A stretch of 64,000 nt of DNA from positions 53,964 through 117,963 of the forward strand of contig JBAOKB010000176.1 of NCBI GenBank assembly GCA_037044905.1, written 5' to 3'. The DNA is from Hortaea werneckii. Lineage: Eukaryota; Ascomycota; Dothideomycetes; Mycosphaerellales; Teratosphaeriaceae. Below are positions 22,076 to 32,869 of this stretch, piece after piece; the first letter of the stretch is position 1, and every line of letters starts with the position of its first letter. A model generated the notes under the pieces. It saw nothing but the letters and a program-made list of their open reading frames with translations, ran no database searches and was not told where the DNA came from. The position numbers were made by a program, and so were the translations under genes.

Positions 22076-23544
22076 ATGCCCAGAGACGGCTGCAAACAAT
22101 GCTCAAGGCGCCGCATACGGTGTGACAAGACCGGGCCACAGTGTCAGAAATGCATCGCCAAGGGCTTACAGTGCAGCGGATATGGCGTCGATTATCGCTT
22201 CGCTGCTGATGTTGCCGCGAGCAGACGGTCCTCCAAGCAGAACAAATCACTCAACGGTCGTAGATTGCAGTTGAAGAACCACGGCACTGTTAAAAGGCGC
22301 GCATCGAGCATCTTTTCCGAAATTAATGAGAGTAGCACGCAATCCCTCTCTCCCATCCTTCGGACCAACTCCACCAATCCGAGTACTTCGAGGTCGACTT
22401 CACCTTCTCACTCTCCCTCTGGCCGTGATTCTGAGGTCTCTGTTTCCTCCTGGCAATGGCCTCACCCGGCAGCTGACTTGGCACTGGAAGGTTTGAAGCC
22501 TGGCATTTCTCACCTTTTCAATCACTGTGAGTCCTCAAACGATGCACACAGAAATCCGTGGCTGTGGATCTGACTCGGCTAGTTTCGTCTACAATCGCCT
22601 CGATCATGGTGACTTTTGACCGTGGCAGCAACGGCTATCGTAACATCATACTCCCCCTCGCTCACCAAGATGAGCTTGTTCAGCGAGCTGTCTGTGTAGT
22701 GTCAGCCTTTCACATCGGTAGGCATGATCCTTCACTGTACGCAACGGCGGAGGCTGGGCGGACAGCTATCATTACCAAGTTATCCCAGAGTGCTCGCCAC
22801 AAAGAACATGCGAATGAAGTGTTCGATCTCTCAACGTTGGTCACCCTCTTAGTACTTTTGGTCGGCGAAATGGTCACTGGATCTACCGAATTCAATCATC
22901 TTTATTCAATGATGACTGCCCTCTTACAGGGCAGCAATATCTTACAAGCGGCTTCCCCATCCGTGGAGGCATTCTTAATGCAACAGGTCCATATGTTAGT
23001 TTACCTGGGTAGAATGGTGCAATTGGGACAAGACATTGTTAACATGGTGCTTAGGTTTCATCTATTCGTGCGACCGTTCCTGGATCCTGCCCCTGGCGCT
23101 GTGATGCTTAAAGGCGACATAAAGCCACACTTGGACTTTATAACATGTTTCAGCGACTGTGGCCCCTGGTACTCTGCCCAGGTCTCCTGCTTGGAAGGTG
23201 CAGTGCAAATGGCGAAAGACATCTACTTGGAGGACTACAATGGACAGCATCATCCCACTGCATGTCATATCAGGCTGGAGAGGCTCCGGGACATGACGTC
23301 GTCGATTAATTTGGCTACTCCAGGCATGCACGCCCTAGTCTGGCCTTACTTCGTGGCGGCTGCTTCTAGCAGGTCTCAACGCCACCGAGACTACTTTGTC
23401 TTCAAGCTACGTGAAATCCATCAAAAGACGCCAATGAACAACATTCTCATTTCGATCGAAAGACTGGAAGAGATTTGGGAGCGCTTTCCTTCTGGCGGGT
23501 GGACCAGATGTCTCGGTCGCTTTCGTCCTATACTTGCAGTTTGA
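22076..23544 (+). CDS. Zn2Cys6 transcription factor with Fungal_trans_2-type regulatory domain
   Basis: Exons 22076-22526 and 22583-23544 give 470 residues. Residues 6-33 form a canonical CX2CX6CX6CX2CX6C binuclear cluster (GCKQCSRRRIRCDKTG, then CQKCIAKGLQC). A Ser/Thr-rich linker follows. The 56-bp intron (GTGAGT, CTGAC branch, TAG) joins LFNHF to SSTIASIMVTFDRGSNGYRN, giving the family-typical start of the regulatory domain (NGYRNIILPLAHQDELVQRAVCVVSAFH). The C terminus (RLEEIWERFPSGGWT) is also typical. A nuclear regulator; by position it probably controls the adjacent amine oxidase and permease. The two genes converge with 84 bp between the stop codons. Confidence 0.87.
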
Positions 23545-23628
23545 ATCAAGTTGAAAAGAACAGCCGAATGCTGCTTGCATATCCGAATGGAGCGTTTGCT
23601 GAAATGCTACGCTTGCACGAAAACATGT

Positions 23629-25319
23629 TCACAGACGACTGCTCTTGGGCTGGACCGAATTCTTTCGCAAGTCATCGAGGATACCTTTCGCTGCTCTGGC
23701 CCCTTCCTCAATAGCTCCGTCGATGAAGCTCCTCCAACCTACAGCCCAGTCAGAGTTAGCAAAAAGGATGTTGCCTTGTCGCCTTCTGAGATCGTCCAAT
23801 CTCTCAGTCACAAGTCCAGGTGCCGGGAAAAACCTGTGGCGAAGGTCAGTCACAGGACACGAATATACTAATATGGCATCACTCACCAAGCACCCTTTGC
23901 AAATTCATCGTCAACCCAGTTGTGGAAGACCTGAAGTCAAGTCAGCAAATTTAGATCCAGTCACTATGGTTCAAACTTACCAGTCGTTCGATCTGCGCTG
24001 GAACAAGACCTGTGACAGCCCTCTTAGTCTGCTCGATATCCTGCTCTGGTTTGAGAGGGTTATGATTGGCACCAAATGCAACGATGTGCGTGTTGCCTGC
24101 GGGCGTGGTACCGTCCGCGATGGCGTACATCAGCTTGTTATCAGGATACCGAACGCCTGCCCAGGATCTCAGCTCTGGATTACGACACTCGGCATGTACC
24201 TTGGCGCACATGTTGACATGGCCAACCCGCGCAGCATCTTGCTTTCCGAGTGCCAGTGGTGGATCGAATGAGATGTCGTTGAGCACATTGAGCGGAATCG
24301 TGGAAACAATCCTCGACGCCTTGTACGTCTGTCCGGATCGGGTCGACACCTCTACATGGCTGTGGCGGTCGGAGATCTTCGCCACGGGACTGTTGAAAGC
24401 ATACGAAAGTCGATTTGTCGATAGCGCTTCCTCGAAAAATTTGATTGCAAAGCTGGACTGCCCTCCCCGAAACTTGTACTTGATCAAGTATTCGATGCAG
24501 TACGCATAGTCGTGGTTGCAGAGGGCCCACCAATGAAGAAACTCATAAAAGCTGGATTCTTCTGGTTTGGCACAACTGCTTAACAGGACGAATGCTTGGA
24601 GTGCTGTCAGCTCGTCCGGGGACAAGTCGTCTTTGATCTGCTCGATTCGATCGGCAACCGAGAGCTTATCGTATTTCTTCACTACCGGATTGAAGAATTC
24701 GTGATGGGGCTGCGGCATGATTGTCTTCGCGTGTTGTCCATCCACGTTGACAAACTTGAGCGTCGCCCCGGTGATCAGTCGATCCTGTTTCCTATCAGCT
24801 CAGCTCTGGTTCAAAGCGATTGTTCTCTCCAACATACCGCCTCGTCATGGCTCATCGTACGCCTTCCTCCCTCGGATCCCAGCGAGAAATGGTTGACACC
24901 TTGAGAGAAATCATACGAGCACTCCAACTGGTCCCGCATATCGTAGCGAGAGATTTCCCTCCAGACATGAGGCTGACCCCATGAAACCCATGTGCCTCCC
25001 ATTTCGAAAGGGTATCCGCCGATGTTTGTAGACCATGATCGTCCGCCGATCCGATCACGTCCTTCCAAAAGACATACGCGCAAGCCTGGCGTCGACGGTC
25101 GTCAGAACATTTCCGTGAAAAGGACAATTGGATGCGCTTACCTGATAAAGCCAAGTCTCTTGTTGCGGTCAATCCGCAGTACCCTCCACCCACGACAATG
25201 ACATCGTAAAGTTGGGTGTGGTCGTTAATGTTGGAAGCAGGTTCGATGACACCGATACTGGGTACGCCGCGAATCAACCCTGATGGTTCGGTCCACTGGT
25301 ATCCATCCCTGGAAGTCAT
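23629..25319 (-). CDS. FAD-dependent monoamine oxidase
   Basis: Five exons (25319-25142, 25085-24838, 24784-23981, 23930-23887, 23833-23629) give 492 residues with all phases consistent. The dinucleotide-binding motif VVGGGYCG is at about residues 43-50, followed by LLEGRDRIGGRSW and GGTWVSWGQPHVW, then a C-terminal HNWVDDEFAKGAW...FPAPG and an FAD-contacting segment ILFANSDWAVGWRSFIDGAIEEG. This is the MAO-N/flavin amine oxidase pattern: oxidative deamination of amines to aldehyde, ammonia and hydrogen peroxide. The 44-bp exon 4 is supported by both splice sites. GATA-factor motifs lie upstream. With the neighbouring regulator and permease relic it suggests an amine-utilisation cluster. Substrate unknown. 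Confidence 0.9.
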
Positions 25320-26038
25320 CTTCTGATTCTGGCTTGCTGCTTTACTGCCGAGGAAAGATGGGCATGTCCATGTTGGCAAATGGAGGTTAAATATGTGCGG
25401 AAAGTGACAGCAACAGCAGACAGGGTCCGCAACATCTTCTTTGATAGACCATTCGGATCTTCAGACGCACGCTTCTCACTTTTCGGACCATTCGTGCAAG
25501 GCCAGCTCACAAACTGCTCATGCTCACCCCCGCTCGATAACAGCGTCGCCATGCTTCTCACATTGATTACTCAATGGGGAAATACCGGATGTCATTTTGA
25601 ACTTACAGTTCTCTCCGCTCGACCCTCTCTCACTTTCATTGCCTTCTTCGGTCTACCCTCAGCCCCACCTAAGGGCTTCCACACCACCGCGGGCCATCAC
25701 CATTGCCAAAGCATTTTATGTGTCAAGTGAGGTCGACTCCGTACCGATCCATTAGCTATCAAGATAAGTCCACGAGCTTGTACTTTTTTCAAAGTGTCAA
25801 GCTAGGGTCTGGTTGCATGTGGAACCGGTATCACGGCAATGAAGATAAACTCCCAAAGCAATCACACGGCCGCTGTTGATGCTGCAGCAAGGCGATGTAC
25901 AAATGATAGGCCAGCCGCTCACGCTCTTCGAGATTCGATCAGCCTTTCTTTCGCTGCTGCAACCCCTAGAAATACAACTTTTGTCATACTACTTTCGGGC
26001 AACTCATCGACACTGGGCTCTAACCTGCGGGACCTAGT
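25320..26038. other. Intergenic between amine oxidase and permease relic
   Basis: About 720 bp between divergent units. I looked for the missing N-terminal part of the permease in all frames here and did not find it; an in-frame TAA sits just before the remnant ATG. The region contains three GATA-factor-like motifs (listed separately). Confidence 0.5.
25755..25909. promoter_or_regulatory. Cluster of HGATAR motifs (AreA/NIT2-like sites)
   Basis: GCTATC (25755-25760, read as GATAGC on the minus strand) lies next to AGATAAG (25762-25768), and TGATAG occurs at 25904-25909. Closely paired GATA motifs are the binding pattern of the fungal nitrogen regulator AreA/NIT2. The position, about 440-590 bp upstream of the amine oxidase ATG, fits nitrogen control of amine use. 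Motifs are seen; function is inferred. Confidence 0.35.
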
Positions 26039-26691
26039 ATGCCCATCTACGCACTCTGGCGCCAAGCCACCGGCTCTGCGACCGCCTCAACAATCTTCCT
26101 CATCGCCTTAATGCTCGTCGTCTTCTTCGTCGTCAACGCCGTCCTACAGACTGCTTCCCATCTCATCTGGGCCCTGGGTCGCGACAACGGCTTACTCCTC
26201 TCCAACCGGATCGGATCCATGCACTCCACGCTCCATGTCCCCGTTTGGGGCCTCCTAGTCAACGCGGGCCTCATCTTCATCGCGGGATGTATTTATCTCG
26301 CTTCGACCCAGGCGTTTAACGCTTTTATCAATTCGACGATCATCCTGCAGATTGTGAGCTTCGCTATGCCGTGTGTTCTACTGCTTTGGCAGGGGAGGAA
26401 GGAGCATGTTTTGCCGCGGGAAAGGGGGTTTTGTTTGCCTCAGTGGTTAGGCTGGACGGCGAATCTGGTCACGATAGCGGCTGCGGTGGTTGAGCTGGTC
26501 TTTTTTTGATTTCCCGACCAGTTTGCCGGTTACGGGCTCGGACATGAGTAAGTTCATTTACGGAGTTTCAGAGGAAGCCCTTAGGCTGACGGGAGATCAA
26601 AGACTATACTTGCGGTGTTCTTGGCGTGACTGCCCTCCTCAGCGGTGCTAAATGGTTCTGCCATGCTCGTACGCGCTATGATGGCCCCTGA
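26039..26691 (+). pseudogene. Truncated amino acid/choline-type permease (APC family) remnant
   Basis: From ATG 26039 the frame encodes about 156 residues matching the C-terminal third of fungal APC transporters: QTASHLIWALGRDNGLLLSNRI, then VPVWGLLVNAGLIFIAGCIYLAS, the helix NSTIILQIVSFAMPCVLLLW and LPQWLGWTANLVTI. An in-frame TAA immediately upstream and the absence of the first eight or so helices show a 5' deletion (full family length about 520). A 7-T run (26502-26508) shifts the frame; with one T fewer it would continue DFPTSLPVTGSDM. An intron (GTAAGT near 26549 to CAAAG near 26606) then leads to YTCGVLGVTALLSGAKWFC and TGA 26689-26691. So one deletion and one frameshift are visible. 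Confidence 0.85.
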
Positions 26692-26758
26692 TTCGAGTCG
26701 ATGGGTTTTGCATAGTCGCCGAGACATGTCACTCTCAAACATTCGAAGCCAACTTTCT

Positions 26759-28826
26759 TCATTGCTTGACCCTATAGTACTCAGGCGCATACTCCGTCAA
26801 CCACCCCTTCTCAATCTTCGTCACGTCTCGGATATACGTCTTCTCCCCTGTCTCCATAATCTCCGTGAAAATTACCCAGTCGGCCTTACGGTTGAACATC
26901 AGACTGCTCGGGTGCGCATGTAGCGTCGTCCCGCCATCGATCGTGCGGAAGGTACCATCTGCTTGCATCCGCGCGGCGTGCGCGAAATAGCCGGAGGTCA
27001 GGCACCGCCGGATCCGCTCCTCAGGCGGTTGTCCGCCCGCTCGTAACACGCCTTGCCCGGATCCGAGACTTTCCGTGACGTCGATGCCGAAGCGCTCGAG
27101 GTATCGTCTCAGCTGGTTGCGGATCGAGACAGCTCGGATCATGGACTTGAAGTTCAGGTAGTGCTGTTGACACCACTTCGCGTCCTTCTTCCCACTCGTC
27201 ACAAAGGCTTGGTAGACATTGAGCAAGGTTAGATGATCACCTTCCTCGACGGCAAATTTCCTGCGTGCTGACTCTTCACGCTTCTTCTCGTCGTGCGTGA
27301 ACCAGACGTTCCCTTGCAAGCTGACCATGGCTGCTATGGTGAGCATCTCGCTCAGACACCCGAATGAAGGAGAGGAAAGGAGACACTTCGCGAGCATTGG
27401 CTCAAGAGCTAACTCTGCAATGCGCGTTCCCAATGGCGACGTGAGTTTGGCGTAGTCGTTCAGAGCACCGAGGGAGTACAGCAGCTCGAGAGCGCGGATG
27501 ATGAGTTCGGCAGGGGGCGGCGTGAGGAAGTCGAATCGAGCTATGTTGTCTATCCCCAGAGCTTTCAGCTGTAAGATGGTAGGCGCCAAGTTACTGCGTT
27601 GGATTTCTGGGACTGTCGTCGCGGGTAAGGTTTGGAAGGTCGCTTCAGGGTATAGCCTGTAGCATTTCCCCGCCTTGGTTCGTCCAGCACGCCCAGCTCG
27701 TTGTGTTGCAGAGGCTTTGCTCACCGGTGTGGGCGTGAGCGTCTCGATGCCTGTGGTTGGATTGTAGGCGCGGAGCTTGACAAACCCGCAGTCTACGACA
27801 TACACGATCCCGTCGATAGTCACAGATGCTTCGGCAATATTGGTGCTGAAGATGACTTTTCGGTGGTTCTCAGGTGCAGGCTCGAAGACGTACATTTGCT
27901 GCTCGGTGGTCAAGCCAGCGTACATTGGTAGGGCGAGGATTTTATCTGCGGCAGCTGACAGAGATGGCAGGCGATCGGCAACCAGCTGCAGTGCTTTCTC
28001 GATTTCGTCTCTTCCTGTGAGGAAGACCAGAATATCACCTGCAGGCTCCGAGGTATGTATGTCGAAAACAGTGTGAACTGCGCGTTCCAGATAATCTTCA
28101 CAAGGGTCGGTGAGATAATGAACGTCGACGGGAAAAGCTCGACCTTCGATAGAGACAATCCTGGCAGTTTTCTGATCTTCATCAATGTCTTCGTCACCGG
28201 CGGCGAAAAATTGGAGAAAATGCTCCGCTTCGATGGTTGCACTGCTGACCACAATTCTGAGCTCTGGACGCTTCTTCCGGATCTTTTTCAGAACGCCTAG
28301 CAAGACGTCTGAGCTCAGGCTTCTCTCATGTGCTTCGTCGACCATGATAATCGAGTACCGACTCAGGAGAGGATCCACGAGGGCTTCACGCAGGAGCAAG
28401 CCATCAGTGAGGAACTTGATCTTGGTCGCCGCCGAAGTGACATCTTCGAATCGGATGGAATATCCAACATCCTGTCCTAAGGGGGAACGTAACTCTTCGG
28501 CTACTCGTCGCGCTACGGTCGTCGCTGCAACTCGTCTAGGCTGTTGGGTCAAGTCTGTGAGAATGTCAACTACTACCAACTATTTTGCCGCTGCGGGTGG
28601 ATGATAGACTTGCCTGTGTGACGCCGACCACTTTGCCGTCATTGCACCAGCCGGATTGGGCAAGGTACTGCGGTAGCTGAGTAGTTTTGCCACTTCCAGT
28701 CTGGCCAATGAGGATGGTGACGGGATAGGTTTCCACGGTATACAGCAGGGCCTCGCGGTGGCGGGCGATGGGGAGAAGCGACGCGGGGCGATGCAGCCCA
28801 GGAATGAAAGTGTCGGATTCTGCCAT
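26759..28826 (-). CDS. dhx35: DEAH-box RNA helicase, DHX35 homologue
   Basis: Exons 28826-28614 and 28540-26759 give 664 residues. Walker A GQTGSGKT is at 41-48 and DEAH at 139-142; SAT (motif III) and QRAGRAGR (motif VI) follow, then winged-helix/ratchet/OB-fold C-terminal sequence with SNLAPTILQLKALGIDNIARFDF and HPSSLMF. Colinear with human DHX35, a spliceosome-associated helicase. The intron uses a GC donor (CAG|GCAAGT) and CCAACAG acceptor. This is the only join giving the invariant VGVTQPRRVAA, so it is a GC-AG intron. It is convergent with the permease relic, 67 bp apart. Confidence 0.94.
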
Positions 28827-29361
28827 GGTGTCTCGAATCTACTGCGATGTGTATCGTTTTATCGACGTTGCAAGCTCGGGAAGCAGTACGGCCAGCGGTC
28901 TTTTCCAATCGACTCTCCCCTTGTGCTGGATTGTGGTGGAATTTGGTGAGTCTTCTGCGTCAAGATCATACAATCGTCGTCACGCTGTGATTTGTACACA
29001 TTGTCCACCCCGTGACAAGAGATGTCCAATGGTCAAATGCTGTTCAGCCCTAATTCTGTACCGGTATCACATTTACTTTCAAACTCCCGGGGGCAGAGCT
29101 GGAGGTCAAAAAGCACGACTTCCCCATTGGATTTAGCTCCACGGGTACGGTCCGTCCGCTCGTCCCTGCATCGGTGCGTCATTGGCTCGTGCAGCACCTG
29201 CTACCTAAGCGAGAGCACTAGGCAGCTCCAAATCAGCTTCCGCCGTCAGCACAGCTAGTCTCTCCAACACTTGAACGCCAAATATCCGGTGAACAATATC
29301 AAGCGGAATCGCCACCGAGGGCTATCGCAGACTCTGTTGGTAGTAAAGGCGAACAGAAAAT
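28827..29361. other. Divergent promoter, dhx35 and Cue5-like gene
   Basis: About 535 bp shared upstream region; no protein-like frame. Nothing distinctive beyond moderate AT content near 28920-29070. Confidence 0.5.
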
Positions 29362-30789
29362 ATGGCGGACAAGAAGGAGGAGCCGGTGTCACCGATCAGC
29401 AAGGAGGAGTCGGCTACAACACGTGAGGAGATGGACTTTGACAACGATGAGGCCGACGACAACAAGCAGCAGCAGCAGCAGCAGCAGCAGGAGAAGCCGC
29501 CAGCAGCGGAATCAACCGCCAAATCCCCCAACCCATCTCCATCCCCAAAGCCACGGGTCTCCTTCCAAGACGGCCCGGCTGAGGAGATCCCCCCGAGCAA
29601 GCCACCTCGGCCCATGTCACCTATGGTCCAAGCCGAAAACACTCTGATCGAGGCCTTTCCGAGCATCGACACCAAGGTCGTGAAGGCGGTCCTCGCCGCC
29701 AGCGGAGGCAAGGTTGAGCCGGCCTTCAACGCTCTCCTCGGTATGACGGACCCAAGCTTCAAGCCGGAAGAAGCCGCTCCGCCGCAGCCACCGCGACCGC
29801 AGAAGAGGCAGCAGCCCATGAGCCAAATGGAGGCCGACGAGATGTACGCGAGACAGCTCGCCGAGCAGTACAATGCGGGCCCGCGCGGGGGTCATCGCTA
29901 CAACCAGCGTGAGCCGGGCAGGAGGGGTCCGAACCAGCAGCGTCCCCGCTACGACGAGGACGACCGCGAGCCCTCCTTCTTCGACGACGACCTGGCCGAG
30001 ATCGGCAAGAACATCTCCCAGGGATTTCAGGACACGCAGAAGAAGTTCAACTCGTGGATTACCAGCTTCCGAAAGAAACTCGATGGCGAGGAGGACGACG
30101 ATGATGATGACGAGGACCTCTACTCCAGTGGCGGGCCAAGACCACAGCAGAGGAGACAGAACTTCGGCCCTAGCCAGACGGAGCAGATGCACGGGATCCG
30201 TCGATCGGCCGAACAGTCCCGCTCAGCCCGCCAGAGCACCGAAGCCCAACGCTACGACGCCGACCCGCAGGAGTTCAACGCAGACGAGTTCGAGCGGCTC
30301 GAGCTCCGGGACGACGAGGCGCTCCCGGCCATGCCGCCGCGCACTTCCAGCCGACCCAAGAGCAACCCGGATCTCTTCAAGCCGCAGCCGAAACCCCCGC
30401 AGTCCGGTCCCGTCGACGAAGTGGACGCCGCCGAGCGCAAGACCTCCGCGCAGGGCGGCGATCCGGAGAAGGCGAAGAAATGGCAACCGCTGACTTCGGT
30501 CGCGCCGCACCCGGAAGAGGACAATGACCCGTTCAGTCTAGGCGACGACGACGAGGAAGGGGATGGGAAGGAAGGTGGGGTCGGCAAGACGGCCGACGAT
30601 AAGAATCAGGATCTCATGAAGGATGCGAGTGAGCGGTTGAAGAAGAGCGCGTCGATGAGTGTGGGTGGAAGTGGGCAGAGCGGGGAGAGTGGCAAGCAGC
30701 CGGGCGAGAGGACGGCGAGCGGGAGTGGGAATAAGGATGCTATTGCGGAGGCGATTTTGAGTGGGGAGGGCGAGGGGAAGAAGGAATAG
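29362..30789 (+). CDS. cue5: CUE-domain ubiquitin-binding autophagy receptor, Cue5-like
   Basis: A single exon of 475 residues. A Gln-8 run (about 36-43) and Pro-rich segment precede a CUE domain at about 88-130 (MVQAENTLIEAFPSID...AFNALLGMTDP) with the FP and LL residues that contact ubiquitin. The rest is disordered, acidic and Gln/Arg-rich. A WxxL sequence, WQPL at 374-377, preceded by KK, is a candidate Atg8-interacting motif; budding-yeast Cue5 carries such a motif in its C-terminal part. Cue5 links ubiquitylated aggregates or proteasomes to autophagosomes. Family assignment rests on the CUE domain plus overall layout. Confidence 0.88.
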   Translation: MADKKEEPVSPISKEESATTREEMDFDNDEADDNKQQQQQQQQEKPPAAESTAKSPNPSPSPKPRVSFQDGPAEEIPPSKPPRPMSPMVQAENTLIEAFPSIDTKVVKAVLAASGGKVEPAFNALLGMTDPSFKPEEAAPPQPPRPQKRQQPMSQMEADEMYARQLAEQYNAGPRGGHRYNQREPGRRGPNQQRPRYDEDDREPSFFDDDLAEIGKNISQGFQDTQKKFNSWITSFRKKLDGEEDDDDDDEDLYSSGGPRPQQRRQNFGPSQTEQMHGIRRSAEQSRSARQSTEAQRYDADPQEFNADEFERLELRDDEALPAMPPRTSSRPKSNPDLFKPQPKPPQSGPVDEVDAAERKTSAQGGDPEKAKKWQPLTSVAPHPEEDNDPFSLGDDDEEGDGKEGGVGKTADDKNQDLMKDASERLKKSASMSVGGSGQSGESGKQPGERTASGSGNKDAIAEAILSGEGEGKKE

Positions 30790-31778
30790 ATGGGGGGTTT
30801 GTGGTCTGGTTGTCTGGGTGCGGCTTTGGAAAATGGAGGGCATGTGCAGGGGAGTGCATCAGAGCTGCGAATGTTCTTCGCTGGCCCTCTAGTAATTTCT
30901 ATCTTGTACACAGTAGGCTGAGAATTACAAGACAAAGCCGTGAGATTCCCCTTCTACCAGCAACCCATTCCTCAAAACTTCGATTGGACCCACCCTCGCT
31001 ACGTCAATCACCTGCAATGAAATGTCTCTGGCCATCACAGCTGGCTCCTGAGAAAGCTAGCACATCGCTCCTCAAGTGACCATGTCTAGGGATTCCAATG
31101 GGCAAGTCCCTGTCTGCTCACGTTCCCACTGTGCCTCCGAAGTCTGCTGCAAGCGTCATCCTTCCTATCAGCTCCCACGTCTTCTCAACTTCTTTCCTAC
31201 CCTTGATATCTGAATGCACACGCTACCCCATTCAGCCATAGGTTCCTTGCTCGAACGGACCGCTGCTTTCACACTCCAAAATCTCTTCTCGAGAACACCG
31301 AAGTGCCTGCTCCGTGCTTTATCGATTTGATCACCGGGCTGTCGAGACAGCGGAACCGGTTACTACTGCATGATTCATAGTTCTCGGGGCCTTTCATGCC
31401 TACAGAGACATCTTTCGTGGCCTGAGCTCCGTCTCCGGAGCCCACACCGTAGGCACGTTGCGGTCGTAGGCGAATAAGAGTACGCTCAAGGCGTTGTGCG
31501 GTATGGCTTTCATGGTGGAAGAAACCCATCTCCGGCAGTGCTGATAGGGCCGGCCAATCACAAATCGCAGCCAAATCTTCGCCGTAGGACCCGTGGGAAG
31601 CGTTGGGTCCTTCTCTGCTCCCAAGAGAACACGATGCCCGACATTTGCTTTTTGCAAAGGCAGCTGGACTTGTGCAAAGTTCTGACGCAGACCCAAAATC
31701 CAGGCCCCCTCCTGCCACGCACATCTGCTTTATCGAGTTGCTGCATGGCCCACGCCTATGACCGACCTGCCGATTCAA
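30790..31778. other. Intergenic between convergent genes
   Basis: About 990 bp. A minus-strand frame of 169 codons (31269-31778) runs through it, but its Cys/Ser-rich translation shows no domain and no gene-like start; I regard it as chance. A C-rich stretch (31786-31825) lies just inside the next gene's 3' end. Confidence 0.45.
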
Positions 31779-32518
31779 TCACACCCCATCCCTTCCCCCC
31801 GCCCCCCCAACATCACTCCCCAACTTCTCCCCAACACCGGACGCCATCTTATGATCCCCGGGGTTCGCAGCGGCCTCATAAATAAAATTCACAGGCTCCC
31901 GACTCAATCTCATCCATTCCCCCTTGAACCCGAGATAGCTCACTTTCGTCACCTCTTCCTCCCCACTTCCCCAGTTGTCTTCGAAGAAGAGATCCAGTGA
32001 GCGGACCGTGTTGAAGAGGGCGCGTTTGATGCCGATTTCTTGGATGTCGTTCGATTGCGCGAGTTCGAGGGTTTGGGTTGGGGGTAAGGAGGTGGCGGTG
32101 CTGAAGTCGAGGTCTTCTCGGTTCAGGTAGAGTTTGAGCGTCATGGGTGCGTGGGAGGTCGTGGAAGTGCGGAGCAGGATGCTGTGGAGTCGGATTTGGC
32201 CTGTGAAGCTTTTGGGGCGGTTAGCTGGGAGGGGTTTGGTCTGAAAGGTTGTGAGACGTACGGAATATGCATGAGGAGCTGTTCGTCTGCGTCGCTGTTC
32301 AGCTCGGGTTCTTGGTCCATTCTCTCCATCCATGTCTTTTGGACTATTTTGGCGCCACTTTGCGGTTCTGCTTCGTTAAGGGTGGTGATTGCGGAGAAGT
32401 CGATTGGTTCATAGACATGGTTTTGCAGGGCTGGCGTGATGTCGTCGGTATGGTCGTGCGCCGCGCCCTCTGAGTGGTCATGGCCATGGTGATGGTGTTC
32501 GTCGTGACAATGAGACAT
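31779..32518 (-). CDS. PITH-domain protein (PITHD1 homologue)
   Basis: Exons 32518-32262 and 32208-31779 give 228 residues; the ATG at 32518 opens MSHCHDEHHHHGHDHSEG. The His-rich N terminus is typical of fungal and animal PITHD1 proteins and may bind metal. The intron (GTACGT, CTAAC branch, AAG acceptor) joins LLMHIP to FTGQIRLHSILLR, the conserved core of the PITH (proteasome-interacting thioredoxin) jelly-roll domain. PITH proteins associate with the 26S proteasome. An upstream in-frame extension to 32668 lacks an ATG start. Confidence 0.9.
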
Positions 32519-32869
32519 GTTTGGAAAGGACCTAAGGGCAACGAATTGGCTGACAGAGTCGAATGTAGCGTCAGACTTGGCTTGGATTGAGTTTGAATTC
32601 GAAGCTCGAACAGAAAGCTGAAGTTCACTTGACATCAAGCGGGGCATGTGGGGTGAGGTCTTGATCACGCTAGAGCCGCCTGAGCACGTGGTCGATATGG
32701 TATGCGTCCCTCACTTGGGAACGCGGTCAGACTGAAGAAAAGATGCTCTCTGGATGAAGCGAACAGATGCGATACATTCAGTGCAAATGTCTCTGGGTAT
32801 CACCAAAACGCCACGCTTAATAATCCCAGAAGTCAAGTATCCCAAATCCCTGATGTCCAGTCCCATTTA
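32519..32869. other. Intergenic, PITH promoter and Vps20 3' end
   Basis: About 350 bp. Nothing recognised beyond the expected leader of the PITH gene and the 3' flank of vps20. Confidence 0.45.

Noticed and set aside
24066..24509. 147-codon plus-strand frame opposite the amine oxidase
   Set aside because: A mirror of exon 3 of the oxidase, whose five-exon model is consistent in every phase.
26039..26509. 156-codon frame as a complete small membrane protein
   Set aside because: Its sequence is the C-terminal third of an APC transporter, a stop directly precedes the ATG and the frame breaks in a T7 run before the expected last helices, so it is a remnant.
31269..31778. 169-codon minus-strand frame
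   Set aside because: Cys/Ser-rich without domain features; ends just at the PITH gene stop, so chance opening is more likely.
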